DNA of 64,000 nt from contig NZ_CP109442.1 in NCBI RefSeq assembly GCF_036227205.1, positions 6,138,001 to 6,202,000 of the forward strand, in the 5' to 3' direction. Numbering within the stretch: the stretch's first letter is position 1; every line of letters starts with the position of its first letter. The notes beneath the pieces are model-generated. The model did no database searches, had not been told where the DNA came from, and saw only the letters and a list, made by a program, of their open reading frames with translations. Origin of the DNA: Amycolatopsis sp. NBC_01480. Its GTDB lineage: Bacteria > Actinomycetota > Actinomycetes > Mycobacteriales > Pseudonocardiaceae. This document shows, in pieces, positions 26,675 to 35,245 of the stretch. Position numbers and translations under genes: made by a program.

Positions 26675-26724
26675 CGCTCGTGAGTGCCTACGCCGGTTCT
26701 AACCGTCGTAGGCACTCACGAGCG
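26675..26724. terminator. Long bidirectional hairpin (GTGAGTG family, copy 2)
   Basis: CGCTCGTGAGTGCCTACG (26675-26692) is exactly complementary to 26707-26724. Inside, CGGTT pairs with AACCG around a CT loop after one mismatch. It begins immediately after the stop of the Pat-like gene and ends 2 bp before the stop of the convergent acyl-CoA dehydrogenase. Compare 14654-14693. Confidence 0.88.
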
Positions 26725-26726
26725 GG

Positions 26727-27755
26727 TCAGTGGGCGAGCAGCGTGCCGAGGGCCAGCAGGTGCTCGGTCGCGCCGCCGCCGGTGAACTCCAGCCGTTTCG
26801 CTGCGGCGAAGTAGCGGTGCACGGGGTGCTCGACGTCGATGCCGACGCCGCCGTGAAGGTGGACGGCGGTGTGCGCGACGCGATGGCCGGCCTCGCTGGC
26901 CCAGTACTTCGCGGTGGCCAGCTCGGCATCCGCGGGCAGTCCTTCCGAGAGCCGCCAGGCGGCCTGCCACAGGGTGAGCCGCACGGCCTCGACGTCGAGG
27001 TACGCGTCGGCCAGCCGTTGGCGGACGGCCTGGAACCCGCCGAGCACGTGGCCGAACTGCTCGCGCTCGCGCGTGTACGCGGCCGTCAGTTCCAGCGCGC
27101 GCTCCACGACGCCGAGCTGTTGCGCGCAGACCCCGACGGTTCCGCGCCGCCGCAGCCACTCCGCGATGTCGCCGAGTGGCACGCCGGACGCGTCGGTCAG
27201 CTCTACCAGCGCCGCGTCCGCGTGGTCGATGGTCCGCTGCGGTGCGATCGAGACGCCGGGCGCGTCTTTCTCGACGACGTACACGCCGCCGGACGCTTCG
27301 ACGAGCAGCGCGTCCGCGAAGGCCGCGTACGGGACCGCTGTCTGCGTACCGCTGAGGCGTCCGTCCGAAGCAGTGAAGCCGTTGCCGAGCGCGACGGCCA
27401 ACACGGCGGAGCCGCGGACCACCGGCACCAGCCAGCGTTCGACCAGTTCCGGCGGGCCGAACTCGGCCAGCGCGGACGCCGCCTGGACCACCGACGCCAG
27501 GTACGGCACCGGCGCGACGGCGCGGCCCACCTCCGTCAGCACCGAGCACTGTTCCAGCAGCCCGAAACCACCTCCGCCGACGGCCGACGGCAGGGCCGCG
27601 TCGAGCACGCCCGCCTTCGCCAGGACGCTCCACAGTGGAGCCTCGAACCCGCCGGAGCCGTGTGCTCCCAGCGATTCCGGAGTCACGTGGTCGCCGAGGA
27701 TCCGCCGGGTGAGCGCACCCAGGTCCAGCTGCGCCTCGGTGGGGGAGAAGTCCAT
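26727..27755 (-). CDS. fadE27: Acyl-CoA dehydrogenase, FadE27/ChsE5-like subunit
   Basis: 342 aa. The ATG at 27753-27755 has AGGAGG 6 bp upstream, overlapping the previous stop. The sequence is short and divergent for the family, but keeps the C-terminal helical domain (REREQFGHVLGGFQAVRQRLADAYLDVEAVRLTL) and GGVGIDVEHPVHRYF. In mycobacteria the fadE26-fadE27 pair beside mce4 forms a heterotetramer that oxidises sterol side-chain CoA esters. The order and sizes here match that pair. A fadD17 gene is missing downstream; a terminator follows. Confidence 0.8.
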   Translation of the reverse strand: MDFSPTEAQLDLGALTRRILGDHVTPESLGAHGSGGFEAPLWSVLAKAGVLDAALPSAVGGGGFGLLEQCSVLTEVGRAVAPVPYLASVVQAASALAEFGPPELVERWLVPVVRGSAVLAVALGNGFTASDGRLSGTQTAVPYAAFADALLVEASGGVYVVEKDAPGVSIAPQRTIDHADAALVELTDASGVPLGDIAEWLRRRGTVGVCAQQLGVVERALELTAAYTREREQFGHVLGGFQAVRQRLADAYLDVEAVRLTLWQAAWRLSEGLPADAELATAKYWASEAGHRVAHTAVHLHGGVGIDVEHPVHRYFAAAKRLEFTGGGATEHLLALGTLLAH

Positions 27756-27765
27756 CACGGGCCTC

Positions 27766-28947
27766 CTAGCGTGTCACGGGCTGGCCGAGCGCGGCCGCGG
27801 CGACGATGTCGCGCTGCACCTCGTTCGTGCCGCCGCCGAAGGTGAGGATCAGGGCGGAGCGGTGGAGCCGCTCGATGCGGCCGGCGAGCAGCGCGCCGGG
27901 CGAGCCCTCGCGGACGACGGCGCCCGCGCCGAGCACCTCCATCAGCAGCCGGTAGGCCTCGATCGCGAACTCGGTGCCGAACACCTTCGTCGCCGACGCC
28001 TCGGCCGGCCCCAGCTCCTTCGCGGCGGCGGCCCAGGCGATCTGCCAGTTGCGCAGCTTCAGGTACTCGGCGTGGGCGTGCACCCGCGCCAGGTTCAGCC
28101 GTACCCATTCCGATTCCAGCAGGGGACGGCCGTCGGCGGAGACGGCGGACCGGGCCCACTCCAGCACGTCGTGCAGCGCGGTGCGCACGGGCGCGGCGGA
28201 GGTCAGCGCGACGCGCTCGTGGTTGAGCTGGTTGGTGATCAGCGGCCAGCCCGCGTTCTCGTCGGCGATCCGCGAGGTGGCGGGCACGCGCACGCCGTCG
28301 TAGTAGGTCGCGCTCGTGCCGGGCCCGGCGACGGTGTGCACCTTCGTCCAGGAGAAGCCGGGCGCGGACGTCGGCACGATCAGCATCGACAGGCCCTTGT
28401 GCTTGCGCGCGTCCGGGTCGGTGCGCACCGCGAGCCAGACGTAATCGGCGTACTCGATCAGGCTGGTCCACATCTTCTGCCCGGTGACCACGTAGTCGTC
28501 GCCGTCGCGGACGGCGCGCGTGCGCAGCGAGGCGAGGTCCGTGCCCGCCTCCGGCTCGGAGTAGCCGATCGAGAAGTGCAGCTCGCCCGCGGCGATCTTC
28601 GGCAAGTAGAACGCCTTCTGATCCGGGGTGCCGAACCGCATGATCGTGGGCCCGATCGTGTTCACCGTCAGGAAGGGCACGGGCACCCCCGCGACGGCCG
28701 CTTCGTCGGTGAAGATGAGCTGGTCGAGCATGGGCCGGTCCTGGCCGCCGTACTCGCGCGGCCAGCCCAGCGCGAGCCAGCCGTCCTTGCCCAGCCGGCG
28801 GACAATCTCCTTGTACGCCAACCCATCCCCGTACTCGCCGCCGGCGGCGGAAAGGCTCTCGCGCCGGGCCGGCGTCATCAGCTCCGCGAAGTACTCGCGC
28901 AGCTCGCCGGCCAGCGCCCGCTGGGCTTCGGTGTGGTCGATCCGCAT
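27766..28947 (-). CDS. fadE26: Acyl-CoA dehydrogenase, FadE26/ChsE4-like subunit
   Basis: 393 aa, ATG 28947. It has full acyl-CoA dehydrogenase features: FAD/substrate loop IGYSEPEAGTDLASLRTRAV, GQKMWTSLIEYADYVWLA in the beta domain, and TKVFGTEFAIEAYRLLMEVLGA plus LILTFGGGTNEVQRDIVA in the C-terminal helices. It is the FAD-binding partner of the next gene (10 bp apart). The promoter faces fdxD across a perfect KstR-type palindrome, so repression by KstR and induction by a sterol metabolite is expected. Confidence 0.83.
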   Translation of the reverse strand: MRIDHTEAQRALAGELREYFAELMTPARRESLSAAGGEYGDGLAYKEIVRRLGKDGWLALGWPREYGGQDRPMLDQLIFTDEAAVAGVPVPFLTVNTIGPTIMRFGTPDQKAFYLPKIAAGELHFSIGYSEPEAGTDLASLRTRAVRDGDDYVVTGQKMWTSLIEYADYVWLAVRTDPDARKHKGLSMLIVPTSAPGFSWTKVHTVAGPGTSATYYDGVRVPATSRIADENAGWPLITNQLNHERVALTSAAPVRTALHDVLEWARSAVSADGRPLLESEWVRLNLARVHAHAEYLKLRNWQIAWAAAAKELGPAEASATKVFGTEFAIEAYRLLMEVLGAGAVVREGSPGALLAGRIERLHRSALILTFGGGTNEVQRDIVAAAALGQPVTR

Positions 28948-29004
28948 GTCTCACCTCCGGGCCGCCGCGGGAGCCGTGGTGTGGCACCGGTCCCCGGCGG
29001 TAGG

Positions 29005-29020
29005 CTAGAACCTGTTCTAG
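29005..29020. promoter_or_regulatory. KstR-type operator
   Basis: CTAGAACCTGTTCTAG is a 16-bp palindrome with a 2-base centre. Its inner 14 bp (29006-29019) fit the mycobacterial KstR consensus TNNAACNNGTTNNA at every fixed position. It lies between the divergent fadE26 and fdxD genes, as in mycobacterial cholesterol regulons. Confidence 0.88.
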
Positions 29021-29050
29021 TTGTATCAGGTGCGGCGATCAGGAGGAAGC

Positions 29051-29242
29051 ATGGAGGTCGGCGTCGACCGCTCGCTGTGCGAGGCGAACGCGGTGTGTGT
29101 CGGGTTCGCGCCGGAGGTCTTTGACCTCGACGAGGACGAGGAGCTGGTCATCGCTCCTGGCGCGGTGCCCGAAAGTCAAGTAGAACGTGTTTCGCAAGCG
29201 TTGACCGGTTGTCCCAAGAATGCCCTGTTCAGCCGCGGTTGA
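29051..29242 (+). CDS. fdxD: 3Fe-4S ferredoxin, FdxD-like
   Basis: 63 aa, ATG 29051 with AGGAGGAAGC upstream. There are three cysteines only, Cys10 (RSLCEANAVC), Cys16 and Cys54 (TGCPKNAL), the pattern of [3Fe-4S] ferredoxins that serve cytochromes P450. The acidic middle (DLDEDEEL) is typical. In Mycobacterium tuberculosis fdxD (63 aa) sits in the same place between fadE26 and the mce4 operon. The redox partner is not in the window. Confidence 0.88.
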   Translation: MEVGVDRSLCEANAVCVGFAPEVFDLDEDEELVIAPGAVPESQVERVSQALTGCPKNALFSRG

Positions 29243-29252
29243 TCAGGCCTTG

Positions 29253-29275
29253 CTAGAAACAAGAACAGATTCTAG
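29253..29275. promoter_or_regulatory. Second, imperfect KstR-like site
   Basis: CTAGAA (29253-29258) and TTCTAG (29270-29275) flank an internal AGAACAGATTCTAG (29262-29275), which differs by one base from the AGAACNNGTTCTAG form. It lies between fdxD and the hydroxysteroid dehydrogenase genes and may give them, and the mce operon, a separate sterol-controlled promoter. Confidence 0.55.
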
Positions 29276-29315
29276 TCTGGGTCCGGTCAGGCAGGCTTCG
29301 ACGAGGAGGCTCGCG

Positions 29316-29375
29316 GTGAGAGTAGCCGGGTTGGACGCGATCGGTGACGTCAGTCGGGTGGTGGCGTTCCCTTGA
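29316..29375 (+). CDS. 19-codon upstream ORF coupled to the dehydrogenase
   Basis: GTG 29316 has a strong GAGGAGG site 6 bp upstream, while the following dehydrogenase starts with TTG and has no good site. The small frame ends at TGA 29373-29375, which overlaps that TTG (TTGA). This suggests translational coupling: ribosomes load here and re-initiate. The peptide (VRVAGLDAIGDVSRVVAFP) has no recognisable motif. Confidence 0.4.
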   Translation: MRVAGLDAIGDVSRVVAFP

Positions 29376-30253
29376 GCCTCGAAACGCGCGTTGCCATCGT
29401 GACGGGCGCCGGAGCCGGACTCGGCCGGGCGGAAGCGCTGGCGCTGGCCCGTGAGGGCGCGGCCGTGGTGGTCAACGACCTCAACGGCGCCGAAGCCGTT
29501 GCCGAAGAGATCGAGGCCGGCGGCGGGAAGGCGCTCGCGGTGGCGGGCGACGTCGCCGAGTCCGCGACCGCCGACGCGCTGCTGGCCGCCGCTGTGGACC
29601 ACTTCGGCAGCCTCGACATCCTGGTCAACAACGCCGGCGTGCTGCGCGACCGGATGCTCTTCTCGATGAGCGACGCGGAGTGGGACAAGGTCATCTCGGT
29701 GCACCTGCGCGGTCACTTCCTGTTGTCGCGCAACGCCGCTCGGTACTGGCGGGACAAGTCCAAAACCGACGGTGGACCGGTGTACGGGCGGCTGGTGAAC
29801 ACCGCCTCGGAGGCGTTCCTGATCGGCTCGCCCGGCCAGCCCAACTACGCCGCCGCGAAGGCCGGGATCGCCGCGCTCACCGTCTCGGCCGCGCGCGGGC
29901 TCGCGAAGTACGGCGTCCGCGCCAACGCGATCTGCCCCCGCGCCCGCACGGCGATGACGGCCGACGTGTTCGGCGACGCGCCGGGCGACGGCGTCGACCC
30001 GTTGTCCGTGGAGCACGTCGCGCCGTTCGTCGCGTTCCTCGCCTCGCCGGCCGCGGAGAAGGTGAACGGCCAGGTGTTCGTGGTGCACGGCGGCATGGTC
30101 GCGCTGCTGCGCCCACCCTCGGTCGAGCAGCGGTTCGACACCGCGCACGGGGTCTGGACCACCGACGAACTGGCCGCCAGCGTCGGCGCCCACTTCGCCG
30201 AACGGGACCCGGAGCGGATGTTCGCCGCCACGGAAATCCTCGCCCTGCCCTGA
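29372..30253 (+). CDS. hsd4A: Short-chain dehydrogenase, Hsd4A-like (17-beta-hydroxysteroid / hydroxyacyl-CoA)
   Basis: 293 aa. No ATG or GTG in frame lies between the upstream stop at 29345 and the domain, so TTG 29372 is the likely start. The Rossmann motif TGAGAGLG, NNAGVLRD, the Ser in NTASEAFLIGSPGQPN and Tyr-x-x-x-Lys in YAAAK are present, followed by CPRARTAMT. This resembles Rv3502c, which stands at the same point of the mycobacterial mce4 locus. It probably oxidises a steroid hydroxyl or a side-chain 3-hydroxyacyl-CoA. Confidence 0.82.
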   Translation: MSLETRVAIVTGAGAGLGRAEALALAREGAAVVVNDLNGAEAVAEEIEAGGGKALAVAGDVAESATADALLAAAVDHFGSLDILVNNAGVLRDRMLFSMSDAEWDKVISVHLRGHFLLSRNAARYWRDKSKTDGGPVYGRLVNTASEAFLIGSPGQPNYAAAKAGIAALTVSAARGLAKYGVRANAICPRARTAMTADVFGDAPGDGVDPLSVEHVAPFVAFLASPAAEKVNGQVFVVHGGMVALLRPPSVEQRFDTAHGVWTTDELAASVGAHFAERDPERMFAATEILALP

Positions 30254-30302
30254 CATCCGAGATCAAGACCGTACGCACGCCACTCGACGAGGAGTTGATG
30301 TG

Positions 30303-31061
30303 ATGGGCCGCCTCGAAGGCAAGGTCGCGCTGGTCACCGGCGGCGCGCGCGGTCAGGGCGAGGCGGCGGTCCGCGCCTTCGCGGCCGAGGGCGCGCGCGT
30401 GGTGATCGCGGACGTTCTCGACGAAGAGGGCGAAAAGCTCGCGGCCGACCTCGGCGACGCCGCGGTGTTCCAGCACCTCGACGTCGGCGACGAGGACGCC
30501 TGGACGGCCGCGGTCGAGCGCGTCCAGGCCGAGTTCGGCCCGCCGACGGTCCTGGTCAACAACGCCGGTGTCCTGCACTTTTCCGAGCTGGCGCGCACCA
30601 CGCTGGCCGATTACGAGCGCGTGGTCCGGGTAAACCAGATCGGGGCGTTTCTCGGCATGCGCTCGGTCGTTGAACCCATGACCGGGGCCGGTGGCGGCTC
30701 CATCGTGAATGTGTCCTCTGTGGAGGGTCTGGCCGGGATGCCGTTCCTCGTCGCGTACACCGCGAGCAAGTTCGCGATCCGCGGGATGACCAAGGTCGCC
30801 GCGCTGGAGCTGGGCGCGCGCGGCATCCGGGTGAACTCCGTCCACCCCGGCATGATCGACACCAAGATGGTCTCCGAAGCGGCCGGCACCGACGTCGACG
30901 TCTCCTGGGTCGGCAAGAAGGTGGCGCTGGGCCGGGTCGGGCGGCCGGACGAGATCGCGAAGCTGCTCGTGTTCCTGGCGAGCGACGAAAGCTCCTATTC
31001 CACGGGCAGCGAGTTCGTGGCCGACGGCGGGGCCACCGCCACGCACGCGTTGAAGGTATGA
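30303..31061 (+). CDS. Short-chain dehydrogenase, 3-alpha(20-beta)-hydroxysteroid dehydrogenase-like
   Basis: 252 aa, ATG 30303 with GAGGAG upstream. It has TGGARGQG, NNAGVLHF, VSSVEGLAGMPF and YTASK (catalytic Tyr and Lys), and ends in YSTGSEFVADGG. The sequence closely resembles actinobacterial 3-alpha,20-beta-hydroxysteroid dehydrogenases such as mycobacterial FabG3 (Rv2002). It lies 49 bp after the first dehydrogenase and 127 bp before yrbE4A, supporting a steroid substrate. It is an addition relative to the Mycobacterium gene order. Confidence 0.82.
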   Translation: MGRLEGKVALVTGGARGQGEAAVRAFAAEGARVVIADVLDEEGEKLAADLGDAAVFQHLDVGDEDAWTAAVERVQAEFGPPTVLVNNAGVLHFSELARTTLADYERVVRVNQIGAFLGMRSVVEPMTGAGGGSIVNVSSVEGLAGMPFLVAYTASKFAIRGMTKVAALELGARGIRVNSVHPGMIDTKMVSEAAGTDVDVSWVGKKVALGRVGRPDEIAKLLVFLASDESSYSTGSEFVADGGATATHALKV

Positions 31062-31188
31062 CCGAATCCGGGCGGCAGAGGAGCTGAATGGAGTAAACCC
31101 GGCGATCCGGACGGGATAAGTGAACACCGCTAACGGAACTCGGGCAGCGGTCATGGACAAGACTCGGGGCTGACTACTGGGAGGTGCG

Positions 31189-31980
31189 GTGGGCGAGACC
31201 GGCTCGATCACCCTCCCGGGCACCGCGGCGCTGACCCAGGTCGGCCGGCTCGCCACGCTGTCCTGGGAGGTGCTGCGGGCGATCTTCCGGCGTCCGTTCC
31301 AGTTTCGCGAATGGATCCAGCAGTGCTGGTTCTTCGCCAGTGTCACGATCCTGCCGACGGCGCTGGTCGCCATCCCGTTCGGCGCGGTGATCGCGCTCCA
31401 GCTCGGTTCGCTGACCGCGCAGATCGGCGCGCAGTCGTTCACCGGCGCGGCCAGCGCGCTCGCCATCGTGCAGCAGGCGAGCCCGCTGATCACCGCATTG
31501 CTGGTGGCCGGCGCGGGCGGCAGCGCCGTCTGCGCCGACATCGGCGCGCGCAAGATCCGCGAAGAGATCGACGCGATGGAAGTGCTCGGGGTCGACCCGA
31601 TCCAGCGCATCGTGGTCCCGCGGGTGCTGGCCGCGATCGTGGTGGCGGTGCTGCTCAACGGCCTGGTCAGCGTGGTCGGCGTGCTCGGCGGCTACTTCTT
31701 CAACGTGGTGCTGCAGGGCGGCACGCCCGGCGCGTACCTGGCCAGCTTCAACGCGCTGGCCCAGGTGCCGGACCTGTGGGTGAGCGAGATCAAGGCGTTC
31801 CTCTACGGCTTCGTCGCCGGCGTGGTGGCCGCCTACCGCGGGCTGAACCCGGCGGGCGGGCCGAAGGGCGTGGGCGACGCGGTGAACCAGGCCGTGGTGA
31901 TCACGTTCCTGCTGCTGTTCCTGATCAACGTCGTGCTGACCGCGATCTACCTCAAGATCGTGCCGCCGAAGGCGTTGTAG
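31189..31980 (+). CDS. yrbE4A: Mce transporter permease YrbE4A
   Basis: 263 aa, GTG 31189 with GGGAGG upstream. It is an MlaE/YrbE permease with about five hydrophobic helices and the conserved cytoplasmic motif KIREEIDAMEVLGVDP. YrbE proteins form the channel of ABC-type Mce lipid importers. It starts an operon of ten genes with 1- to 4-bp overlaps or directly adjoining codons. The ATPase (MceG) is not encoded here, as is usual. Confidence 0.93.
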   Translation: MGETGSITLPGTAALTQVGRLATLSWEVLRAIFRRPFQFREWIQQCWFFASVTILPTALVAIPFGAVIALQLGSLTAQIGAQSFTGAASALAIVQQASPLITALLVAGAGGSAVCADIGARKIREEIDAMEVLGVDPIQRIVVPRVLAAIVVAVLLNGLVSVVGVLGGYFFNVVLQGGTPGAYLASFNALAQVPDLWVSEIKAFLYGFVAGVVAAYRGLNPAGGPKGVGDAVNQAVVITFLLLFLINVVLTAIYLKIVPPKAL

Positions 31981-32850
31981 ATGACTGCCGAGCCGATCGA
32001 GAAGGCGCCAGCGATCCCGGTGACCGACCGGACGCTGGAGATCATCGCGCGCCCCGGTGCCAGCCTGGAAGGGCTGGGCCGCCAGCTTTCCTTCTACGGC
32101 CGCGCGCTCGCCTGGTCCCCGCGCACGATCCGCCGCTACGGCCGGGAGACCACCCGGCTGCTGACCGAGGTCTGCTTCGGCACCGGCGGGCTCGCGGTGA
32201 TCGGCGGGACGCTCGGCGTGATGATCGGCATGACGCTGTTCACCGGGCTCATCGTGGGCCTCCAGGGTTATTCGGCGCTGAACCAGCTCGGCACCGCCGC
32301 GCTCACCGGCTTCATTTCGGCCTACTTCAACACCCGCGAGGTCGCGCCGCTCTCGGCCGGGCTCGCGCTTTCGGCCACGGTCGGCTGCGGTTTCACCGCG
32401 CAGCTCGGCGCGATGCGGATCTCCGAGGAGATCGACGCGCTCGAGGTGATGGCCGTGCCGAGCCTGCCGTACCTGGTCACCACGCGGGTGCTGGCCGGGG
32501 TCACCGCGGTGATCCCGCTGTACGCGGTGGGCCTGCTGTCCTCGTACCTCGCCTCCCGGCAGATCACCATCTGGCTCTACGGCCAGTCCGCCGGCACCTA
32601 CGACCACTACTTCACCCTGTTCCTGCCGCCCGAAGACGTGCTCTGGTCGTTCGCCAAGGTGATCGTGTTCAGCGTGCTGGTGATCCTGTCCCATTGTTAT
32701 TACGGCTACACCGCGGAAGGCGGCCCGGCGGGCGTCGGCGTCGCGGTGGGCCGCGCGGTGCGGACGTCGATCGTGCTGATCTCGGTGCTCGACTTCTTCC
32801 TCAGCCTGGCGATCTGGGGCGCCAACACGACGGTGAGGATCTCCGGATGA
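31981..32850 (+). CDS. yrbE4B: Mce transporter permease YrbE4B
   Basis: 289 aa; ATG directly follows the yrbE4A stop. It has the same MlaE fold, with RISEEIDALEVMAVPS as the conserved loop. The N-terminus is about 25 residues longer than YrbE4A. It would pair with YrbE4A in the inner membrane to move sterol delivered by the Mce4A-F assembly. The stop overlaps the mce4A start (ATGA). Confidence 0.93.
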   Translation: MTAEPIEKAPAIPVTDRTLEIIARPGASLEGLGRQLSFYGRALAWSPRTIRRYGRETTRLLTEVCFGTGGLAVIGGTLGVMIGMTLFTGLIVGLQGYSALNQLGTAALTGFISAYFNTREVAPLSAGLALSATVGCGFTAQLGAMRISEEIDALEVMAVPSLPYLVTTRVLAGVTAVIPLYAVGLLSSYLASRQITIWLYGQSAGTYDHYFTLFLPPEDVLWSFAKVIVFSVLVILSHCYYGYTAEGGPAGVGVAVGRAVRTSIVLISVLDFFLSLAIWGANTTVRISG

Positions 32851-34211
32851 GCACGCGGCGCGAGGTGGTGAAACGGCTCAGGTACCAGCTGCTGGGGCTG
32901 ATCTTCCTGGTCGTCGCGGCGCTGTTCTTCGCCACCACGATCGCGCTCTACCAGAAGGTGTTCACCCCGGTGACGCTGGTGAAGCTGGAAACGGACCACG
33001 TCGGCAGCCAGCTGCGGGTGGGCGGCGACGTGAAGGTGCGCGGGCTGCTCGTCGGCGAAATCCGCTCGGTGCAGTCGAGGGGCGACCACGCGGAGCTGGA
33101 ACTGGCGCTGCAGCCGGACAAGATCGACGTGATCCCGGCCAACGTCTCGGCGCGGCTGCTGCCGAAGACGCTCTTCGGCGAGCGGTACGTCGCGCTCCAG
33201 CTGCCGGGCAACCCGGGCCCGCACATCAAGGCGGGCGACGTGATCCCGCAGGACCGCAGCAGCACCGCGATCGAGATGGAGCAGGTGCTCAACGACGTGA
33301 TGCCGCTGCTTCAGGCGGTGCAGCCGGAGAAGCTGGCGAGCACGCTCACCGCCGTTTCGACCGCGCTGGACGGCCGGGGCAAGCAGCTGGGGCAGACGCT
33401 CACGCAGGTCTCGGACTACCTCGGCAAGCTCAACCCCTCGCTGCCCGACCTCAAGGCCGACATCACCGGGCTGGCGAACGTCTCGGACATCTACGACAAG
33501 GCGGCGCCGGACCTGCTCGACGCGCTGGCCGACCTGACCACCACGAGCCGCACCGTGGTGGAGAAACAGCAGGGACTGTCCGATGTGTACGCCACGGTCA
33601 CGAACGCGTCCGCGGACCTGACCAGCTTCCTGGAAGTCAACAAGGACAACCTGATCCGGCTCACCACGGCGGTGCAGCCGACGCTCGACGTGCTCGCCAA
33701 GTACGCGCCCGAGTACCCGTGCCTGCTGCGCCAGCTGGCGGAGTCCGTGCCGCGGGCCGAGCTGGCGTTCGGCAAGGGCACGGCGCACCCGGAGGTCAGC
33801 CGCGTGACCATCGAGTTCTCGGCCAGCCGCGGCAAGTACCTGCCCGGCGTGGACGAGCCGAAGTACGACGACAAGCGCGGCCCGCGCTGTTACCCGGAGG
33901 TGCCCAAGCCCGGCCACTGGCCGCAGTACCCGCCGGACGGCGCGGTCCAGGACGGCTCCAGCAAGCCCCCGCCGCCGCACGTGCCCGCCGAGACGCTGCC
34001 GGGGGAGATCACCTCGGGCGCGATCCCGTCCGGCAGCGGGGCTTCCGGTGGCGCGCCCGCCGCTCAGTCGGTGGTCGGCTCGACCGACGAGGACAACCTG
34101 ATCAACCTGCTCGCCTCACCGGCGTTGGGCACTTCGCCGGAGGACGTGCCGGGTTGGGCGAGCCTGCTCGTCGGGCCGCTCTACCGGGGAGCGGAGGTGG
34201 AGCTGAAATGA
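32847..34211 (+). CDS. mce4A: Mce-family substrate-binding subunit Mce4A
   Basis: 454 aa. An N-terminal membrane anchor (LLGLIFLVVAALFFATTIALY) is followed by the MlaD/Mce domain at about 40-120 (VGGDVKVRGLLVGEIRSV, LLPKTLFGERYVAL). A long helical region runs to about 330, and a Pro/Ser-rich, probably disordered tail carries two Cys (YPCLL, RCYPEVP). The Mce subunits form a lipid tunnel across the periplasm. First of six paralogues. Confidence 0.92.
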   Translation: MSTRREVVKRLRYQLLGLIFLVVAALFFATTIALYQKVFTPVTLVKLETDHVGSQLRVGGDVKVRGLLVGEIRSVQSRGDHAELELALQPDKIDVIPANVSARLLPKTLFGERYVALQLPGNPGPHIKAGDVIPQDRSSTAIEMEQVLNDVMPLLQAVQPEKLASTLTAVSTALDGRGKQLGQTLTQVSDYLGKLNPSLPDLKADITGLANVSDIYDKAAPDLLDALADLTTTSRTVVEKQQGLSDVYATVTNASADLTSFLEVNKDNLIRLTTAVQPTLDVLAKYAPEYPCLLRQLAESVPRAELAFGKGTAHPEVSRVTIEFSASRGKYLPGVDEPKYDDKRGPRCYPEVPKPGHWPQYPPDGAVQDGSSKPPPPHVPAETLPGEITSGAIPSGSGASGGAPAAQSVVGSTDEDNLINLLASPALGTSPEDVPGWASLLVGPLYRGAEVELK

Positions 34212-35245
34212 GGTCGTTCATCCCCGCGCTGGTGAAGATCGGCATCTTCGCCGTGGTCACCATCCTGCTCACCGGGATCCTCGCGGCCACCATCGCCAAC
34301 ACCAACTTCGGCACGACTTCGGGTTATACCGCGAAGTTCACCGACGCGTCCGGCCTGCAGCCGGGTGACGACGTGCGCATCTCGGGCGTCAAGGTCGGGC
34401 AGGTCGGCGAAATCGGCGTGGTCGAAGGAGACCAGAACCTCGCCGAGGTGCACTTCGCCGTCGACGCCGCGTACAAGCTGCCCGAGCTGGCGACGGCCAC
34501 GATCAAGTACCGCAACCTCGTCGGCCAGCGGTACCTCGCGCTGGGCACGGACGTCGGCGGTGGCGGCCAGCTGCCGGACGGCGGCGTGATCCCGACCGAG
34601 CGGACCAAGCCCGCGCTCAACCTCACCGTGCTGTTCAACGGGTTCAAGCCCTTGTTCAAGGCGCTGGACCCGAAGGAGGTCAACCAGCTCTCGGCCGAGA
34701 TCGTCCAGGTGTTCCAGGGCGAGGGCGGCACGATCACCAGCCTGCTCCAGCACACCGCGTCGATCACCTCCTCGATCGCGGGCAAGGACAAGGTGATCGG
34801 CGAGGTGATCGCGAACCTCAACCAGGTCCTCACCACCGTGAACGCGCGGGGCCCGCAGCTCGGCGACCTGATCGACCAGACCCAGAGGCTGGTCAGCGGC
34901 CTGGCCGCGCAGCGCCGGCCGATCGGCGACGCGGTGGGCGCGCTGGGCGACCTGACCACGGCGACGTCCGGGCTGCTGGCCGACGCGCGGCCGGCGGTGA
35001 AGGACGACGTCGCGCAGCTGGGCACCCTGTCGAAGAACCTGGGCGACTCCGACCAGCTGCTCGACCACCTGCTGCAGGTGCTGCCGGGCAACCTGGAGAA
35101 GTTCACCCGGACCCTGAGCTACGGCAGCTGGTTCAACTACTACCTGTGCGGGATCGAGGGCAAGATCGGCATCTCGTCGCTGGACGTGACGCTGCCGGTC
35201 ATCCCGATCCCGGCGACCGAGCGCGCGGCGAGGTGTGGCCCGTGA
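34208..35245 (+). CDS. mce4B: Mce-family subunit Mce4B
   Basis: 345 aa, ATG overlapping the mce4A stop. There is a signal-anchor (LVKIGIFAVVTILLTGILAATIA), then an Mce domain (GDDVRISGVKVGQVGEIG, KYRNLVGQRYLAL) and a helical body with repeated Leu/Gln heptads. It ends in the pattern SYGSWFNYYLCGIEG common to MceB and MceC proteins. It acts with the other five Mce4 proteins. Confidence 0.92.
   Translation: MRSFIPALVKIGIFAVVTILLTGILAATIANTNFGTTSGYTAKFTDASGLQPGDDVRISGVKVGQVGEIGVVEGDQNLAEVHFAVDAAYKLPELATATIKYRNLVGQRYLALGTDVGGGGQLPDGGVIPTERTKPALNLTVLFNGFKPLFKALDPKEVNQLSAEIVQVFQGEGGTITSLLQHTASITSSIAGKDKVIGEVIANLNQVLTTVNARGPQLGDLIDQTQRLVSGLAAQRRPIGDAVGALGDLTTATSGLLADARPAVKDDVAQLGTLSKNLGDSDQLLDHLLQVLPGNLEKFTRTLSYGSWFNYYLCGIEGKIGISSLDVTLPVIPIPATERAARCGP

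Noticed and set aside
31062..31188. A further KstR site before yrbE4A
   Set aside because: I looked for AAC-N2-GTT with flanking T and A and found none; the operon is probably driven from further upstream.
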